A DNA stretch of 64,000 nucleotides from Candidatus Krumholzibacteriota bacterium (lineage in GTDB: Bacteria; Krumholzibacteriota; Krumholzibacteriia; LZORAL124-64-63). Location of the stretch: positions 45,954 to 109,953 of the forward strand of contig JAJRZA010000067.1 of the NCBI GenBank assembly GCA_024275485.1, read 5' to 3'. Within the stretch, counting starts at the first letter, position 1. Each line of letters begins with the position of its first letter. Under the pieces are notes generated by a model. The model saw only the letters and a list, made by a program, of their open reading frames with translations. It did not search any database and was not told the origin of the DNA. Positions 37,597 through 46,921 of this stretch are shown here, piece after piece. The translations under genes were made by a program, and so were the position numbers.

Positions 37597-38370
37597 CTAA
37601 TTCGGACCGGACCAGATCTGCCTCATCCCCTGCAACCCCGCCAAGGAGGCCGCCGCTGCCGTCTCCGCGCGCAAGATGTGGGGGCCGAGGGTGATGGGCT
37701 GCAATCCCAGCTCGAGAAAATTCTCCACCTCGGCTTCCGTCCAGCCACCCTCGGGCCCGATCAAGGCGGTCAGATGTTCCGGTAATACATCCGGGACCTG
37801 CGCTGCCAATTCCACCAGGGAGAGGGGTTTTCCCTTCAACCCGATTTCTTCGGGGATGGAACCGAACACCGTCAATCCGGGTGGCCGTTGCGCCAGAAAA
37901 TCCCCCAGCAGGACCGGTTCAGACAACTCCGGCAGATACGACCGCCCACACTGTTTGATCGCCGATCGCATGATCGTCCGCCAGCGTTTGGATTTGTGAC
38001 TGCCAGGCTCCAGAACCCCGTTCTCGGTCAACAGGGGCACTATGCGATGCACTCCCAGTTCCACCGCCTTCTCGAAGGCCCACTCCAGACGTTTGGCCTT
38101 TACCACGGCAATGGCCAGCACCAAAAGCGGCGCGGTAAATTCGTCATCATCACGTTGTACGGAAATAATTTCCAAAGTTGCCTGGCGGCGGTCACGTTTC
38201 ACCAGGCGGGCGGCATATCGGTTCCCCCGCCCATCGGTGAGCACAACATTCTGCTCCCGTCCGCCACGCAACACCGTGCCGAGATGGTGACTTTCTTCCT
38301 TGTCCAGAGTGACTGTGTCCCCTGGCGCCGGGACCATCCCAGGTTCGGTTTCAAGAAAAAAGTGACGCAC
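37597..38370 (-). CDS. rsmE: 16S rRNA m3U1498 methyltransferase
   Basis: RsmE methylates uridine 1498 of 16S rRNA using S-adenosylmethionine in a knotted SPOUT fold. The motifs LTALIGPEGGWTEAEVENF and LGPHILRAETAAAASLAGLQ form the SAM-binding knot. The N-terminal PUA-like domain has KEESHHLGTVLR. The start is GTG at 38370. The gene sits 35 bases downstream of dnaJ, an arrangement seen in many bacteria. Confidence 0.94.
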   Translation of the reverse strand: MRHFFLETEPGMVPAPGDTVTLDKEESHHLGTVLRGGREQNVVLTDGRGNRYAARLVKRDRRQATLEIISVQRDDDEFTAPLLVLAIAVVKAKRLEWAFEKAVELGVHRIVPLLTENGVLEPGSHKSKRWRTIMRSAIKQCGRSYLPELSEPVLLGDFLAQRPPGLTVFGSIPEEIGLKGKPLSLVELAAQVPDVLPEHLTALIGPEGGWTEAEVENFLELGLQPITLGPHILRAETAAAASLAGLQGMRQIWSGPN

Positions 38371-38405
38371 ATGATCTCCCGGCTCATCAGTCGTTGAGGA
38401 ATCAA

Positions 38406-39542
38406 TCAGTCGTAAAGATGACGGCCGGGCGCAGGAATCCGCTTGGCCAAATCCTCACGCACTTCTTCCAGTTTGGCCTGGACATTCTTGTCCAGCTTGT
38501 CAGGAGTCCAGGCCAGCACCCGTACCAGCTGGTCGCCGGTGCCTGGACGATTCACGTGGGTGATGCCTTTGCCGCGCATGCGGAACACCTTGTGCGACTG
38601 GGTGCCGGCAGGGATTTTCAAAGCCACCTTGCCGGCCAGGGTCGGCACCTCCACCTTGGTGCCCAACATCAAATCCACGGGAGAAACGGGAACATCAATG
38701 AGCAGGTCGTCACCATGACGCACAAAAATTTCATTTTCCTCCACATCGAAGACCACACGCAAATGACCTGAAGCAGCACCCTGGACACCATGATCGCCTT
38801 TGCCCTGCATCTCCATGTAATTACCAGTACTGACGCCGGCGGGTACCTTCACTTCCAGCAGTTCTTCACCGCGCACCGTGCCGCTGCCCCGGCAGTTTCC
38901 GCAGGGATTGCTGACGGTCCGACCCTGGCCCTGGCATTTCGGGCAGGCCACTTCGGTCATCATCTGACCGAGCAGGGATTGACGCACCTGACGCACCCTG
39001 CCCATCCCGTTGCACTGGCTACAAGTCACGGGTTTACTGCCAGGGGCGGCACCGTCTCCATGGCAGGTACCACAAACTACCTGTTTGTTCACTTTGAGTT
39101 TTTTGGTCACGCCTCGGGCCGCGTCGGCCAGGGAAATTTTCAGGGTGATTTGCAGATCCCGGCCACGTTGCTGGGCACCACGCCCACCTCCACCGAACAT
39201 ATCGCCAAAGCCACCACCAGCGCCGCCCATACCGAAGTTTCGTAGAAAAGACTCCAGGGCGTCGTTCAGATCTACATTGAAGCCTCCGCCTCCATAACCA
39301 CCACCATAGCCACCGCCTTCAGGAGCATGACCGAACTGATCGTATTGGCTGCGTTTTTTCTCATCCTTGAGTACTTCGTAGGCTTCAGTCGCCTCGCGAA
39401 ACCGTTCCGCTGCGCTCTCGTCATCGGGATTCTTGTCCGGGTGGTGTTTGATCGCAAGCTTGCGGTAGGCTTTTTTGATTTCACTGACGGAGGCACCCTT
39501 TTGGATGCCCAAAACCTGGTAATAATCCCTTTTCGCGCTCAT
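38406..39542 (-). CDS. dnaJ: Chaperone DnaJ (Hsp40)
   Basis: This is the co-chaperone that delivers clients to DnaK. The J domain contains HPD in [14 protein letters not shown]. It is followed by a glycine-rich region, four CxxCxGxG-type zinc repeats ([33 protein letters not shown]) and the C-terminal substrate-binding domains. Length 378 is typical for a class A J protein. It lies 43 bases after grpE. dnaK is not between them and is absent from the window. Confidence 0.97.
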   Translation of the reverse strand: MSAKRDYYQVLGIQKGASVSEIKKAYRKLAIKHHPDKNPDDESAAERFREATEAYEVLKDEKKRSQYDQFGHAPEGGGYGGGYGGGGFNVDLNDALESFLRNFGMGGAGGGFGDMFGGGGRGAQQRGRDLQITLKISLADAARGVTKKLKVNKQVVCGTCHGDGAAPGSKPVTCSQCNGMGRVRQVRQSLLGQMMTEVACPKCQGQGRTVSNPCGNCRGSGTVRGEELLEVKVPAGVSTGNYMEMQGKGDHGVQGAASGHLRVVFDVEENEIFVRHGDDLLIDVPVSPVDLMLGTKVEVPTLAGKVALKIPAGTQSHKVFRMRGKGITHVNRPGTGDQLVRVLAWTPDKLDKNVQAKLEEVREDLAKRIPAPGRHLYD

Positions 39543-39585
39543 TGATGCCTCTTGTCCTGGTTACTTCATGTCCTGGTTGGCCAGG

Positions 39586-40224
39586 TCAACTTGAAACGAT
39601 GACCCGTGCGGGCCGCAACACCATGTCTCCGTACTTGAACCCCTGTTGGACCACTTCGATGACCACCCCAGCTTCCACGCCTTCACGCGGCAGTTGGCCC
39701 ACGGCTTCGTGCATGGCAGGGTCAAACTCACAATCGGCGGCTTCAATTTTTATTGCACCACGATCCTTCAGGGCGCCCTGGAATTTTTGGAAGATCAACT
39801 CCACACCCTCGCGCAAACCGCCGGCTTCGAGCTCATCATCGGACCTGTTCATCGACTCCAGAGCCCGCTCGAAGTTGTCGTAGACGTCAAGAAAGGCGCG
39901 AAGTGTTTCGGCCTGGGCAAAACGTCGGGCGTCGCCAACTTCCTTGCGCGAGCGTTTGCGCACATTGTCGGTTTCAGCCACGGCGCGCATCCACTTGTCG
40001 TGGAAGACGTCCCGTTCGAGGGTGAGTTGTTCTTCGGGGCTGAGTTCGGGTTCTTGTTCATTGGCTGAATCATCGGGTGAAGACGCATCCTGCTCCGATT
40101 CAGCAGAGACGCCCCCATTCACGGTTTCCTCCACAGCTTCATCATTCCCGGGATCAATTGCAGGATCAATTGCGGATTCACTCCTGGACTCGCCGACCTT
40201 TTCTTTCTTGCTCCGTTTGCTCAT
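39586..40224 (-). CDS. grpE: Nucleotide exchange factor GrpE
   Basis: GrpE is the exchange factor for DnaK. The N-terminal 80 residues are acidic and low-complexity. A coiled coil (ERDVFHDKWMRAVAETDNVRKRSRKE) follows, then the C-terminal beta domain with the signature FDPAMHEAVGQLPREGVEAGVVIEVVQQGFKYGDMVLRPARVIV. The 212-residue length is typical. It lies 23 bases after hrcA. Confidence 0.96.
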   Translation of the reverse strand: MSKRSKKEKVGESRSESAIDPAIDPGNDEAVEETVNGGVSAESEQDASSPDDSANEQEPELSPEEQLTLERDVFHDKWMRAVAETDNVRKRSRKEVGDARRFAQAETLRAFLDVYDNFERALESMNRSDDELEAGGLREGVELIFQKFQGALKDRGAIKIEAADCEFDPAMHEAVGQLPREGVEAGVVIEVVQQGFKYGDMVLRPARVIVSS

Positions 40225-40247
40225 TTCTTCCGTGCCTTCCTATGGGT

Positions 40248-41297
40248 TCACCGGGTGATGCTCATCACCTGTTGCATTGCGTCAATACCGTAAAATGCTT
40301 GCTGATACCACATTCGCCTTGGCCCAAGCACGCCCAGCAATCCCTGGCGGCCGTCAAGATCAAACCGTCCCGTAAGCATGCTGAATTGCCGTAGCTCATC
40401 AAGGGGATTTTCCTGACCAATCCATACCCCAACCGAACCATGGGTCACTCCATCAAGTTGATCCATGGCCAAACGAATGGCTGCAGGTGATTCAATAAAA
40501 CGCAGCAGGGCTTTCAATGGTTCGGGCTGGCCAAACTCGGGCTCACCCAAAATATTGGCAACACCTTCGAGCTGCACTTCCGGCTGATCCGCATCGCGGA
40601 ACAGCTCCTTGCCCTGTTTGACAATGGTTTCTGCGCACCGGGTCACCGGATTGCACACCAGATCCACAGTTTCGAGAACTCCGTCGCGAATTTCTTCAAC
40701 GGTTCGTCCGGCAACCCGTTGGCTGATCAACCGGGCAGCCTGTTCAATGACCGAATCGGTCTGGGGTTCAGGCAACTGTACCATACCGGTGTGTACCTGA
40801 CTGTTGTCCAAAATCACCACCATCAGGACCCGGGTTGATGATCGGGGATAAAGCTCCATCCTCTGGGCCCGCACCTGATCGAGAGAAGGTCCCACGATGA
40901 TGCTGATGTTACTGGTCAATCGGCTCAACAACCGAGCCAAAATCCCAATGCGATCCGGGTGACCCTGGGCACGCTGCAGGTCCAGGCGAACCTCCTGTCG
41001 AATTTCCTCTGGAATCACCCGGGTTCGCAGGGCCCAGCCAGTGCGCAATCGGTCCACGTAGAGACGATAACCCGCGTCGGTGGGCAAACGCCCGGACGAG
41101 GTATGGGGTTGCTCCAGATACCCTTCATCCTCCAGCTTTTTCATCACCTGGCGGATGGTTGCTGAACTCACCGCCGAACTCACCGCCGTGGTCAGAAATC
41201 GTTCGACCAGACCCGAGCTGACCGCCCGTCCCGTTTCGATATTCAGTCGCACAACGGCGTCAAGGATTTCGAGTGATCTCGTATCGATGGTTTTCAT
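40248..41297 (-). CDS. hrcA: Heat-inducible transcription repressor HrcA
   Basis: HrcA represses heat-shock operons by binding the CIRCE inverted repeat. It has an N-terminal winged helix (SSATIRQVMKKLEDEGYLEQPHTSSGRLPTDAGYRLYVD) and a GAF-like middle domain. A C-terminal segment GSVGVWIGQENPLDELRQFSMLTGRFDLDGRQGLLGVLGPRRMWYQ contains the expected IGxEN pattern. No TTAGCACTC-type CIRCE half-site is visible in the 78-base upstream spacer. The start has no strong Shine-Dalgarno sequence. Confidence 0.95.
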   Translation of the reverse strand: MKTIDTRSLEILDAVVRLNIETGRAVSSGLVERFLTTAVSSAVSSATIRQVMKKLEDEGYLEQPHTSSGRLPTDAGYRLYVDRLRTGWALRTRVIPEEIRQEVRLDLQRAQGHPDRIGILARLLSRLTSNISIIVGPSLDQVRAQRMELYPRSSTRVLMVVILDNSQVHTGMVQLPEPQTDSVIEQAARLISQRVAGRTVEEIRDGVLETVDLVCNPVTRCAETIVKQGKELFRDADQPEVQLEGVANILGEPEFGQPEPLKALLRFIESPAAIRLAMDQLDGVTHGSVGVWIGQENPLDELRQFSMLTGRFDLDGRQGLLGVLGPRRMWYQQAFYGIDAMQQVMSITR

Positions 41298-41332
41298 GAT
41301 CCATACTGGTCCGAAGATCCGGGTTCAAGAGC

Positions 41333-41354
41333 AAAAACAAGGCTTCCTGCCTTG
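41333..41354 (-). terminator. Likely rho-independent terminator after hemW
   Basis: On the minus strand CAAGGC-AGGAA-GCCTTG is followed by TTTTTG, 22 bases past the hemW stop and before hrcA. The six-pair stem is short, so termination may be partial. Confidence 0.65.
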
Positions 41355-41375
41355 GCAAGGGCGAAAATAAGGTAA

Positions 41376-42506
41376 TCAATGGGCATTTCCGCTGCAAGCA
41401 GGACGAACCATATCTTCAACGCTGTCCAAGAGCAAAAAACCCCTGGATGTCAATTTGATGAATCCGTCCTCCACCAGCCACAAGCCAGCCTTGTTCCCTG
41501 CTGCCAAATCGAGACTTTTCTCATCCAGCCAGGCCAAGGGCACACCCCGAGAGGTTCTCAGACCAAGGATCAGCCGCTCCAACAACCTGGCCGGTAACTC
41601 CAGCTGATCGATCATGCTTTCCGGAAGCCGATCGCTCTCCACCATTTCCAAGTATTGCCCCAAATCCCCATGGTTGGCGTAACGACGGGGTCCATAACAA
41701 CCATGAGCAGCCGGCCCCAGTCCCAGATAGGGCTTTCGCAGCCAATAATTGCGGTTATGTCGACTCTCGGCACCCGGCCGGGCAAAATTCGAAACTTCAT
41801 ATTGCCGGATGCCACGGCCGGCCAGGTATTCTACCACCGCCAGGTAAAGTACCTCCGTGTGCTCATCCTTGGGCAGGTCAACCTTTCCCAAATGAACATT
41901 TTCCGCCAATTTCGTCCCCTGATGAAGCTCCAGAATGTACAAGGAAAAATGCTCCACTCCCAGATCCACAGCCTCGCTCAACTCTGCTAGCAGGGCATCC
42001 AAATGCAATCCCGGACCGATAATCCAGTCGGCACTCACCCGTTCAAAGGTGTTGCAGGCCAATCGCAGAGCCTTGCGGGCCGTTTCAGGCTGGCAGGCCC
42101 GACCCAATATTTGTAAAACCTTTTCATCCAGGCTCTGCACACCCAGACTTATGCGCCCCACACCCATTGCCCGCCAACTTTGAGCCATTTCTTCACTGAG
42201 GGATTCGGGATTGGCTTCACAGGTCAACTCGAAATCATCGGCCAGACGCAAACGGCCCACTGTGCCCTGGAGCAACCTTTCCATCAATTCCGGTTCCAGT
42301 TCCGAAGGAGTTCCACCGCCTACGTAGGTTGTCTGCAGGGTACGCCCCTTGCGCAAAGTCGGACAGTCGCGCAGGCGCAACTCAAACTCCCTGATCACCG
42401 CATCCACATAACGGGAACGGACCACCGATTGGTGGTCGGCCGTGCGCGAAAAATGACAGTAAGAACAAATAGAGCCACAAAAAGGAACATGAATGTACAG
42501 GCCCAT
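41376..42506 (-). CDS. hemW: Radical SAM protein HemW (coproporphyrinogen oxidase-like)
   Basis: This is a radical SAM enzyme with the CxxxCxxC cluster at Cys10, Cys14 and Cys17 (VPFCGSICSYCHF). The family-typical YVGGGTPSELEP, GVQSLDEKVLQILGR and C-terminal HemN-like domain (LGPAAHGCYGPRRYANHGDLGQY) follow. HemW is regarded as a heme chaperone/heme-inserting protein, not a true oxidase; it lacks the extra N-terminal segment of HemN. The 376-residue length is typical of HemW. It shares an operon with lepA and lepB. Confidence 0.93.
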   Translation of the reverse strand: MGLYIHVPFCGSICSYCHFSRTADHQSVVRSRYVDAVIREFELRLRDCPTLRKGRTLQTTYVGGGTPSELEPELMERLLQGTVGRLRLADDFELTCEANPESLSEEMAQSWRAMGVGRISLGVQSLDEKVLQILGRACQPETARKALRLACNTFERVSADWIIGPGLHLDALLAELSEAVDLGVEHFSLYILELHQGTKLAENVHLGKVDLPKDEHTEVLYLAVVEYLAGRGIRQYEVSNFARPGAESRHNRNYWLRKPYLGLGPAAHGCYGPRRYANHGDLGQYLEMVESDRLPESMIDQLELPARLLERLILGLRTSRGVPLAWLDEKSLDLAAGNKAGLWLVEDGFIKLTSRGFLLLDSVEDMVRPACSGNAH

Positions 42507-42529
42507 GACAATCTGCTCTCAGAACCGGA

Positions 42530-43315
42530 CTACTGAATCAGGTCCAGGATCCGGCTGAACCGAATCCGCTTTTTATTTTGGTCCCAGGACCAGTAAATGA
42601 CCGCCGCTTTGCCCTTGATCAGCTTTACATCCAGGGGACCCCAGTAGCGGCTATCAGCACTGTTGTAGCGGTTGTCGCCCATCATGAAAATGTGACCCTC
42701 GGGCACGGTGTAGGGGCGATTGTGTCCCTCCCACGGCCAGGTCTTGATGCGCGGATTGCGCACATAAGCGCCCTGGTCCTTCTTCACCCTGGGGGCGGGA
42801 CAGGATTCGGGATCGGTCCAGCTGGGAATGCAACTGTGGTCGCCGTCACGATCCCCGAAATTGCTTTCGTAGGCCTGGCCATTGACAAAGAGAACCCCAT
42901 CGACCACTTCCACCGTATCGCCGGCCACCGCCACACAACGTTTGATGTAATCCAGATTGCGATCCTTTGGATAGGCAAAAACGATGATGTCGCCCTGCTT
43001 CGGCTCGCGGAAGCCAGGTACCTTCAAGGTGGGCAATCCCTTGACCAGGGTTTTTCCCAGCAGACGAATCCGCTCGGGCGTGCGCGGCCCATAGGTGAAC
43101 TTTTCCACAAACAGGAAATCACCGATTTGCAGGGTTTCAAGCATGGATCCCGTGGGAATGGTGAATGCCTGGAAAGCCAGGGTTTTCAAAACCATGGCAA
43201 TCAAAAGCGCACTGCCGATGGCCTTGGAATACTCCTTGAGTTTGCTTTCCTTGACGACGGGTTTGTCCTTTTTGGGGCCACCCACCATATTTTTAATCTT
43301 ATCGATAATCGCCAT
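42530..43315 (-). CDS. lepB: Signal peptidase I
   Basis: It cleaves signal peptides of exported proteins. One N-terminal membrane helix (ALLIAMVLKTLAFQAF) precedes the catalytic Ser in FTIPTGSMLETLQIGD. The catalytic Lys is in YIKRCVAVAGDTVEV. The C-terminal box HIFMMGDNRYNSADSRYWG is complete. A segment with two cysteines between the Lys and the last box (SCIPSWTDPESCPAP) may form a disulfide. It follows lepA by 12 bases, the conserved lepA-lepB order. Confidence 0.95.
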   Translation of the reverse strand: MAIIDKIKNMVGGPKKDKPVVKESKLKEYSKAIGSALLIAMVLKTLAFQAFTIPTGSMLETLQIGDFLFVEKFTYGPRTPERIRLLGKTLVKGLPTLKVPGFREPKQGDIIVFAYPKDRNLDYIKRCVAVAGDTVEVVDGVLFVNGQAYESNFGDRDGDHSCIPSWTDPESCPAPRVKKDQGAYVRNPRIKTWPWEGHNRPYTVPEGHIFMMGDNRYNSADSRYWGPLDVKLIKGKAAVIYWSWDQNKKRIRFSRILDLIQ

Positions 43316-43327
43316 TATATCTCCGGA

Positions 43328-45133
43328 TCAACGTTCAACTTTAAGGACGGCCAGAAAGGCCTCCTGGGGAATTTCCACCGAGCCGACCTGCTTCATGCGC
43401 TTTTTGCCGGCTTTCTGCTTTTCCAGCAGTTTTCGCTTGCGCGAGATGTCGCCTCCATAACATTTTGCGGTCACGTTCTTGCGGAAGGCCTTCACCGTTG
43501 TGCGTGCCAGAACCCGGGTGCCCACGGCAGCCTGAATGGCCACGGTAAACATCTGCCGGGGAATCAGTTCCTTCAGCTTTTGACAGAGTTTCAATCCCCA
43601 GCTGAAGGAGTTGTCACGGTGCACGATGCAGGTCAGGGCATCCACCATATCGCCGTTGATCAACAGATTCAGACGAACAAGGTTGTCGACGCGATGGCAC
43701 TTGTATTCGTAATCAAGAGAAGCGTAACCCTTGGTCACACTCTTGAGTTTGTCGTAATAATCGACCACCAGCTCATTCAAGGGCAAATCAAATTCGATGC
43801 AGACCCGCTCGGTGTCCAGGTACTCCATCTTGGTCTGGATGCCCCGGCGTTCGAGACTGATCTGAATCACCGGCCCCACATAATCCTTGGGAGTGATGAC
43901 CGAAGCGTGAACAATGGGTTCGCGGATCTCGGCAATATCCTTTTCTTCCGGCAGATGAGCCGGGTTCTCGATGAGCATCTCTTGGCCATCGCGCAGCAGA
44001 ACTTCATACTCCACATTGGGCAAGGTGGCGATCAGACTGAGGTTGTATTCGCGTTCGAGCCTCTCCTGGATGATCTCCATATGCAACAGGCCAAGGAATC
44101 CGCAACGGAAGCCGAATCCCAAAGCGGCACTGGTTTCTTTTTCCCAGGTGAGGGAGGCATCGTTCATCTGCATCTTTTGCAGGGCCTCGAAAAGATCATC
44201 GTATTGGTCGTTGTCCGTGGGATACAAACCGGAAAAAACCATGGGTTTGGCCTCGGCGTAACCTGCCAGTGGCTCCAGGCAACCTTCTTCCAAAAGGGTG
44301 ATGGTATCGCCCACCCTGACGTCACGAACATCCTTGCTGCCAGTGGCGATATAACCCACCTCGCCCGCACTCAGTTTTTTCTGCCCCACACGCTTGAAGC
44401 GAAACCAACCGATCTCTCCCACTTCAAAAGTCTTGTCGTTGTTGAAAAGGCGAATTTTATCGCCCTTTTTGATGGTGCCCTCAAAAAGACGCACATAGGC
44501 CACCGCGCCAACGTAGGGATCAAAAATGGAGTCGAAAATCAAACCCTTGGGAGGTGCGTCGACATCTCCCGAAGGTGCCGGAACACGCTCCACGATTCCG
44601 TCCATAAGCTCCTGGATTCCCTCCCCGGTTTTGGCACTGACCATGATGATTTCATCGGGATCGCAACCAATCAGGTCGATGAACTGCTCGGCAATGAAGT
44701 CGGGACGGGCCGCCGGCAGATCGATCTTGTTGATCACCGGAATGATTTCCAGATCGTGCTCCAGGGCCAGATAAAGATTGTTGATGGTCTGGGCCTGCAC
44801 ACCTTGCACCGCGTCAACCACCAACAGGGCACCTTCACAAGCGGCCAAACTGCGGCTCACCTCGTAATGGAAATCCACATGACCCGGAGTATCAATAAGG
44901 TTCAGGCACCATGGGCTCCCCTGCGGATCAGTATAATCCATGCGGATGGGATGGCTCTTGATGGTGATGCCCCGCTCCCGTTCCAGGTCCATGCTGTCCA
45001 GAACCTGTTCCTGCAGATCTTTGCCCGTCAGGGTGCCTGTATGCTCCAGCAACCGATCGGCAAGAGTGCTCTTGCCGTGATCAATGTGGGCTATGATGCA
45101 GAAATTCCGCATTTTTTCCTGATTCGAGGCCAT
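43328..45133 (-). CDS. lepA: Elongation factor 4 (LepA)
   Basis: This is a translational GTPase acting on ribosomes during initiation or biogenesis and under stress. G1 AHIDHGKSTLADRLL, the switch-I region RERGITIKSH, G3 DTPGHVDF and G4 NKIDLPAA are visible. The LepA-specific C-terminal domain has KAFRKNVTAKCYGGDISRKRKLLEKQKAGKKRMKQ. Length 601 is typical. A TTGGAA/TATAAT promoter lies 45-75 bases upstream. Confidence 0.97.
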   Translation of the reverse strand: MASNQEKMRNFCIIAHIDHGKSTLADRLLEHTGTLTGKDLQEQVLDSMDLERERGITIKSHPIRMDYTDPQGSPWCLNLIDTPGHVDFHYEVSRSLAACEGALLVVDAVQGVQAQTINNLYLALEHDLEIIPVINKIDLPAARPDFIAEQFIDLIGCDPDEIIMVSAKTGEGIQELMDGIVERVPAPSGDVDAPPKGLIFDSIFDPYVGAVAYVRLFEGTIKKGDKIRLFNNDKTFEVGEIGWFRFKRVGQKKLSAGEVGYIATGSKDVRDVRVGDTITLLEEGCLEPLAGYAEAKPMVFSGLYPTDNDQYDDLFEALQKMQMNDASLTWEKETSAALGFGFRCGFLGLLHMEIIQERLEREYNLSLIATLPNVEYEVLLRDGQEMLIENPAHLPEEKDIAEIREPIVHASVITPKDYVGPVIQISLERRGIQTKMEYLDTERVCIEFDLPLNELVVDYYDKLKSVTKGYASLDYEYKCHRVDNLVRLNLLINGDMVDALTCIVHRDNSFSWGLKLCQKLKELIPRQMFTVAIQAAVGTRVLARTTVKAFRKNVTAKCYGGDISRKRKLLEKQKAGKKRMKQVGSVEIPQEAFLAVLKVER

Positions 45134-45178
45134 GTCTCCATCCAGGTTCAGGTCTTAAAGAACGCAAGGGCAAAGGCG

Positions 45179-45207
45179 ATTATAGTAGTGCCAATTGTGG
45201 TTTCCAA
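45179..45207 (-). promoter_or_regulatory. Promoter of lepA-lepB-hemW
   Basis: On the minus strand TTGGAA (45202-45207) is separated by 17 bases from a perfect -10 TATAAT (45179-45184). The expected start is about 40 bases before the lepA ATG. Confidence 0.72.
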
Positions 45208-45253
45208 CAAATTGTTAGAAAATGTTTCGAAAACTCATTGGTGAGAGGTGTGG

Positions 45254-45859
45254 CTAGAAATTGTAGCCCCAGTGAAAGACAACAATTGTCGGTCCACTGG
45301 ATGCACCTGGCATATCTTCGCCCAAATACCCAAACTGGCCTTCCCAATCTCTGGGCACGGGCATGGGATCTTCGTCAAATTGAAAAAGATGCGCCCCCAC
45401 GTAGGCATCCAGGGCAATGATCAGCAAAACGCCTCCGGACCACCAGGCAAAATCCCGAACCTGCTCCCAGTTTTCGGTGGCCCGGGCGTCATAAAACCTT
45501 CGCTCCGACGAACCTTCTTCAAACCGCAGGCTGAATTCCTTGGCACGAATGGCTCGACGATCGCGCATCAGCATATTGGACCAATAGAACATCTCCACTC
45601 CAAAAGCCAACGCCGCACGCCAGCTGTTGTCGGTGTAAAGCTGGCCCCAGCCGGGAAACAGCGGTGTCATGAGTACGGCACCGGTGGGACTGATTCCATT
45701 GTCCCAGATATCGATGGGTTCAAGATCAAGAGCGACCTCATTGACAGCGGGAGGGTCCATGTTGGCGGTTGAGTCAGGCAAGTCCGCAGCAGGCTCCTGG
45801 CCCACCGCGAGGCAGGGCATCAGAAACATCAACAGAGCTGGCAAGGCCAGAAATTTCAA
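45254..45859 (-). CDS. DUF5683-like membrane protein
   Basis: The 201-residue product has a signal sequence (LKFLALPALLMFLMPCLAVG before QEPAA), then a hydrophobic domain with SPTGAVLMTPLFPGWGQLYTDNSWRAALAF and a second helix pair (WWSGGVLLIIALDAYVGAHLF). The PGxGQxY pattern resembles DUF5683 proteins of FCB bacteria. Function unknown. I chose TTG at 45859, which overlaps the upstream stop as TTGA and has GGAG five bases before it; the ORF track's 45889 start lies inside the lipid-kinase gene. Confidence 0.75.
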   Translation of the reverse strand: MKFLALPALLMFLMPCLAVGQEPAADLPDSTANMDPPAVNEVALDLEPIDIWDNGISPTGAVLMTPLFPGWGQLYTDNSWRAALAFGVEMFYWSNMLMRDRRAIRAKEFSLRFEEGSSERRFYDARATENWEQVRDFAWWSGGVLLIIALDAYVGAHLFQFDEDPMPVPRDWEGQFGYLGEDMPGASSGPTIVVFHWGYNF

Positions 45860-46782
45860 GTCGTCTCCAGGTTGCTTCGCAAGGACCATCGGGAAGGAAC
45901 CCTCACCCGAATATTCTTCTTTTCGATTTGCACCACATGGGTGCCGGCTTCAAGGTAACCTGCCTCGCCGTCGCGGTGGTACCCCACTGGCTGGCTCACT
46001 GTAAACTCCAACCTGGTAAAACTCGACACCGAAATGGCCGGATGATCCAATCGCTTTCCCGAGGCGGCCCGGGGCAATTGCTGCATGGATGTCCAGGGCG
46101 ACATAGGTTTGATCAGACAGGCGTCCAACTGACCATCGTCCAGTTTTGACTCCGGTGCGAAACGAAAACCACCTCCGGTGAAAGGCGAGTTGCATATTTC
46201 GGCCATGAGGTATCTTCCGGAGGCATCCAGAATCACATCATCACCGTGCTCGATTTTCCAATGAACTTCCTGTCCGAAATAATTCAACAGGGTGGCGACC
46301 GATGCCAGGGTGTAGCGCCGATGTCCCAGCCATCGCCACAGCTTTGCCGCCCGGTTGGAGATCAGGCCGCTGGCCAGAATCCCCAGGGAATTGATAAAAA
46401 AACCGCCGTCAAGGCTGGCCGTGTCCAACACCTGATCAAAACCGTTGCACAGCGTATCGAGGGCCTCATCCACCGTCAGACACCCCACTGCCCGGGCGAA
46501 ATCGTTGCCACTGCCTGATGGCAACACACCCAAGGGGGTATCGGTTCCAGCCAATCCTTTGGCCACTTCGTGCACGGTGCCGTCTCCACCGAGGCTGATC
46601 ACCAAATCCTTGCCTTCAGCTACAGCCTGTCGGGCAAGTTGGGTAGCATGGCCAGAATAATCGGTGGGACGAAATTCGGCCTGAAAACCTGCATGGGTAA
46701 GCAAACGCACAGCTTCTCGGCCACTGAGGCGTCCCCGAGTTGTACCGGCAAACGGATTGGCAATAACCACCACATGCAGCAT
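45856..46782 (-). CDS. Diacylglycerol kinase family lipid kinase
   Basis: This 308-residue protein has the DAGK catalytic core: NPFAGTTRGR, the glycine-rich VISLGGDGTVHEVAKGL and LGVLPSGSGNDFARAVG. It also has the C-terminal beta-sandwich with SKLDDGQLDACLIKP. It likely phosphorylates diacylglycerol or a related lipid, as in YegS/DgkB. The precise substrate is unknown. It lies 29 bases downstream of tRNA-Sec and overlaps the DUF5683-like gene. Confidence 0.9.
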   Translation of the reverse strand: MLHVVVIANPFAGTTRGRLSGREAVRLLTHAGFQAEFRPTDYSGHATQLARQAVAEGKDLVISLGGDGTVHEVAKGLAGTDTPLGVLPSGSGNDFARAVGCLTVDEALDTLCNGFDQVLDTASLDGGFFINSLGILASGLISNRAAKLWRWLGHRRYTLASVATLLNYFGQEVHWKIEHGDDVILDASGRYLMAEICNSPFTGGGFRFAPESKLDDGQLDACLIKPMSPWTSMQQLPRAASGKRLDHPAISVSSFTRLEFTVSQPVGYHRDGEAGYLEAGTHVVQIEKKNIRVRVPSRWSLRSNLETT

Positions 46783-46811
46783 GGAATCTAATTCTGGCGG
46801 AGGAGAATAAA

Positions 46812-46909
46812 TGGCGGGAATGTGTGGGAATCGAACCCACCTCGGACGGTAAACGCGCCCGACAAAAGGATTTGAAGTCCCCGGCCGTCACCAGACGACA
46901 CTCACTCCC
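46812..46909 (-). tRNA. selC: tRNA-Sec (anticodon TCA), selenocysteine
   Basis: The 98-nt minus-strand tRNA has anticodon TCA in GGACTTCAAATCC, like Escherichia coli selC. The 5' end GGGAGTGA pairs with ACATTCCC over an 8-bp acceptor stem (one mismatch at the last pair). A conserved GTCGTCT stretch in the D-arm region, a long variable arm, the T arm GTGGG-TTCGATT-CCCAC, G73 and an encoded CCA are all present. This length and the 8+5 architecture are specific to bacterial tRNA-Sec. It implies UGA recoding to selenocysteine; selA, selB and selD are not in the window. Confidence 0.94.
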
Positions 46910-46921
46910 GCGAGGATTTCT

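Noticed and set aside
41298-41375. CIRCE element upstream of hrcA
   Set aside because: I looked for the TTAGCACTC/GAGTGCTAA pair and found none.
42578-45244. 888-residue plus-strand ORF
   Set aside because: It is antisense to lepB and lepA, which have full domain evidence, and it has no recognisable motif. Low use of TTA, CTA and TCA codons in the real genes leaves the antisense frame free of stops.
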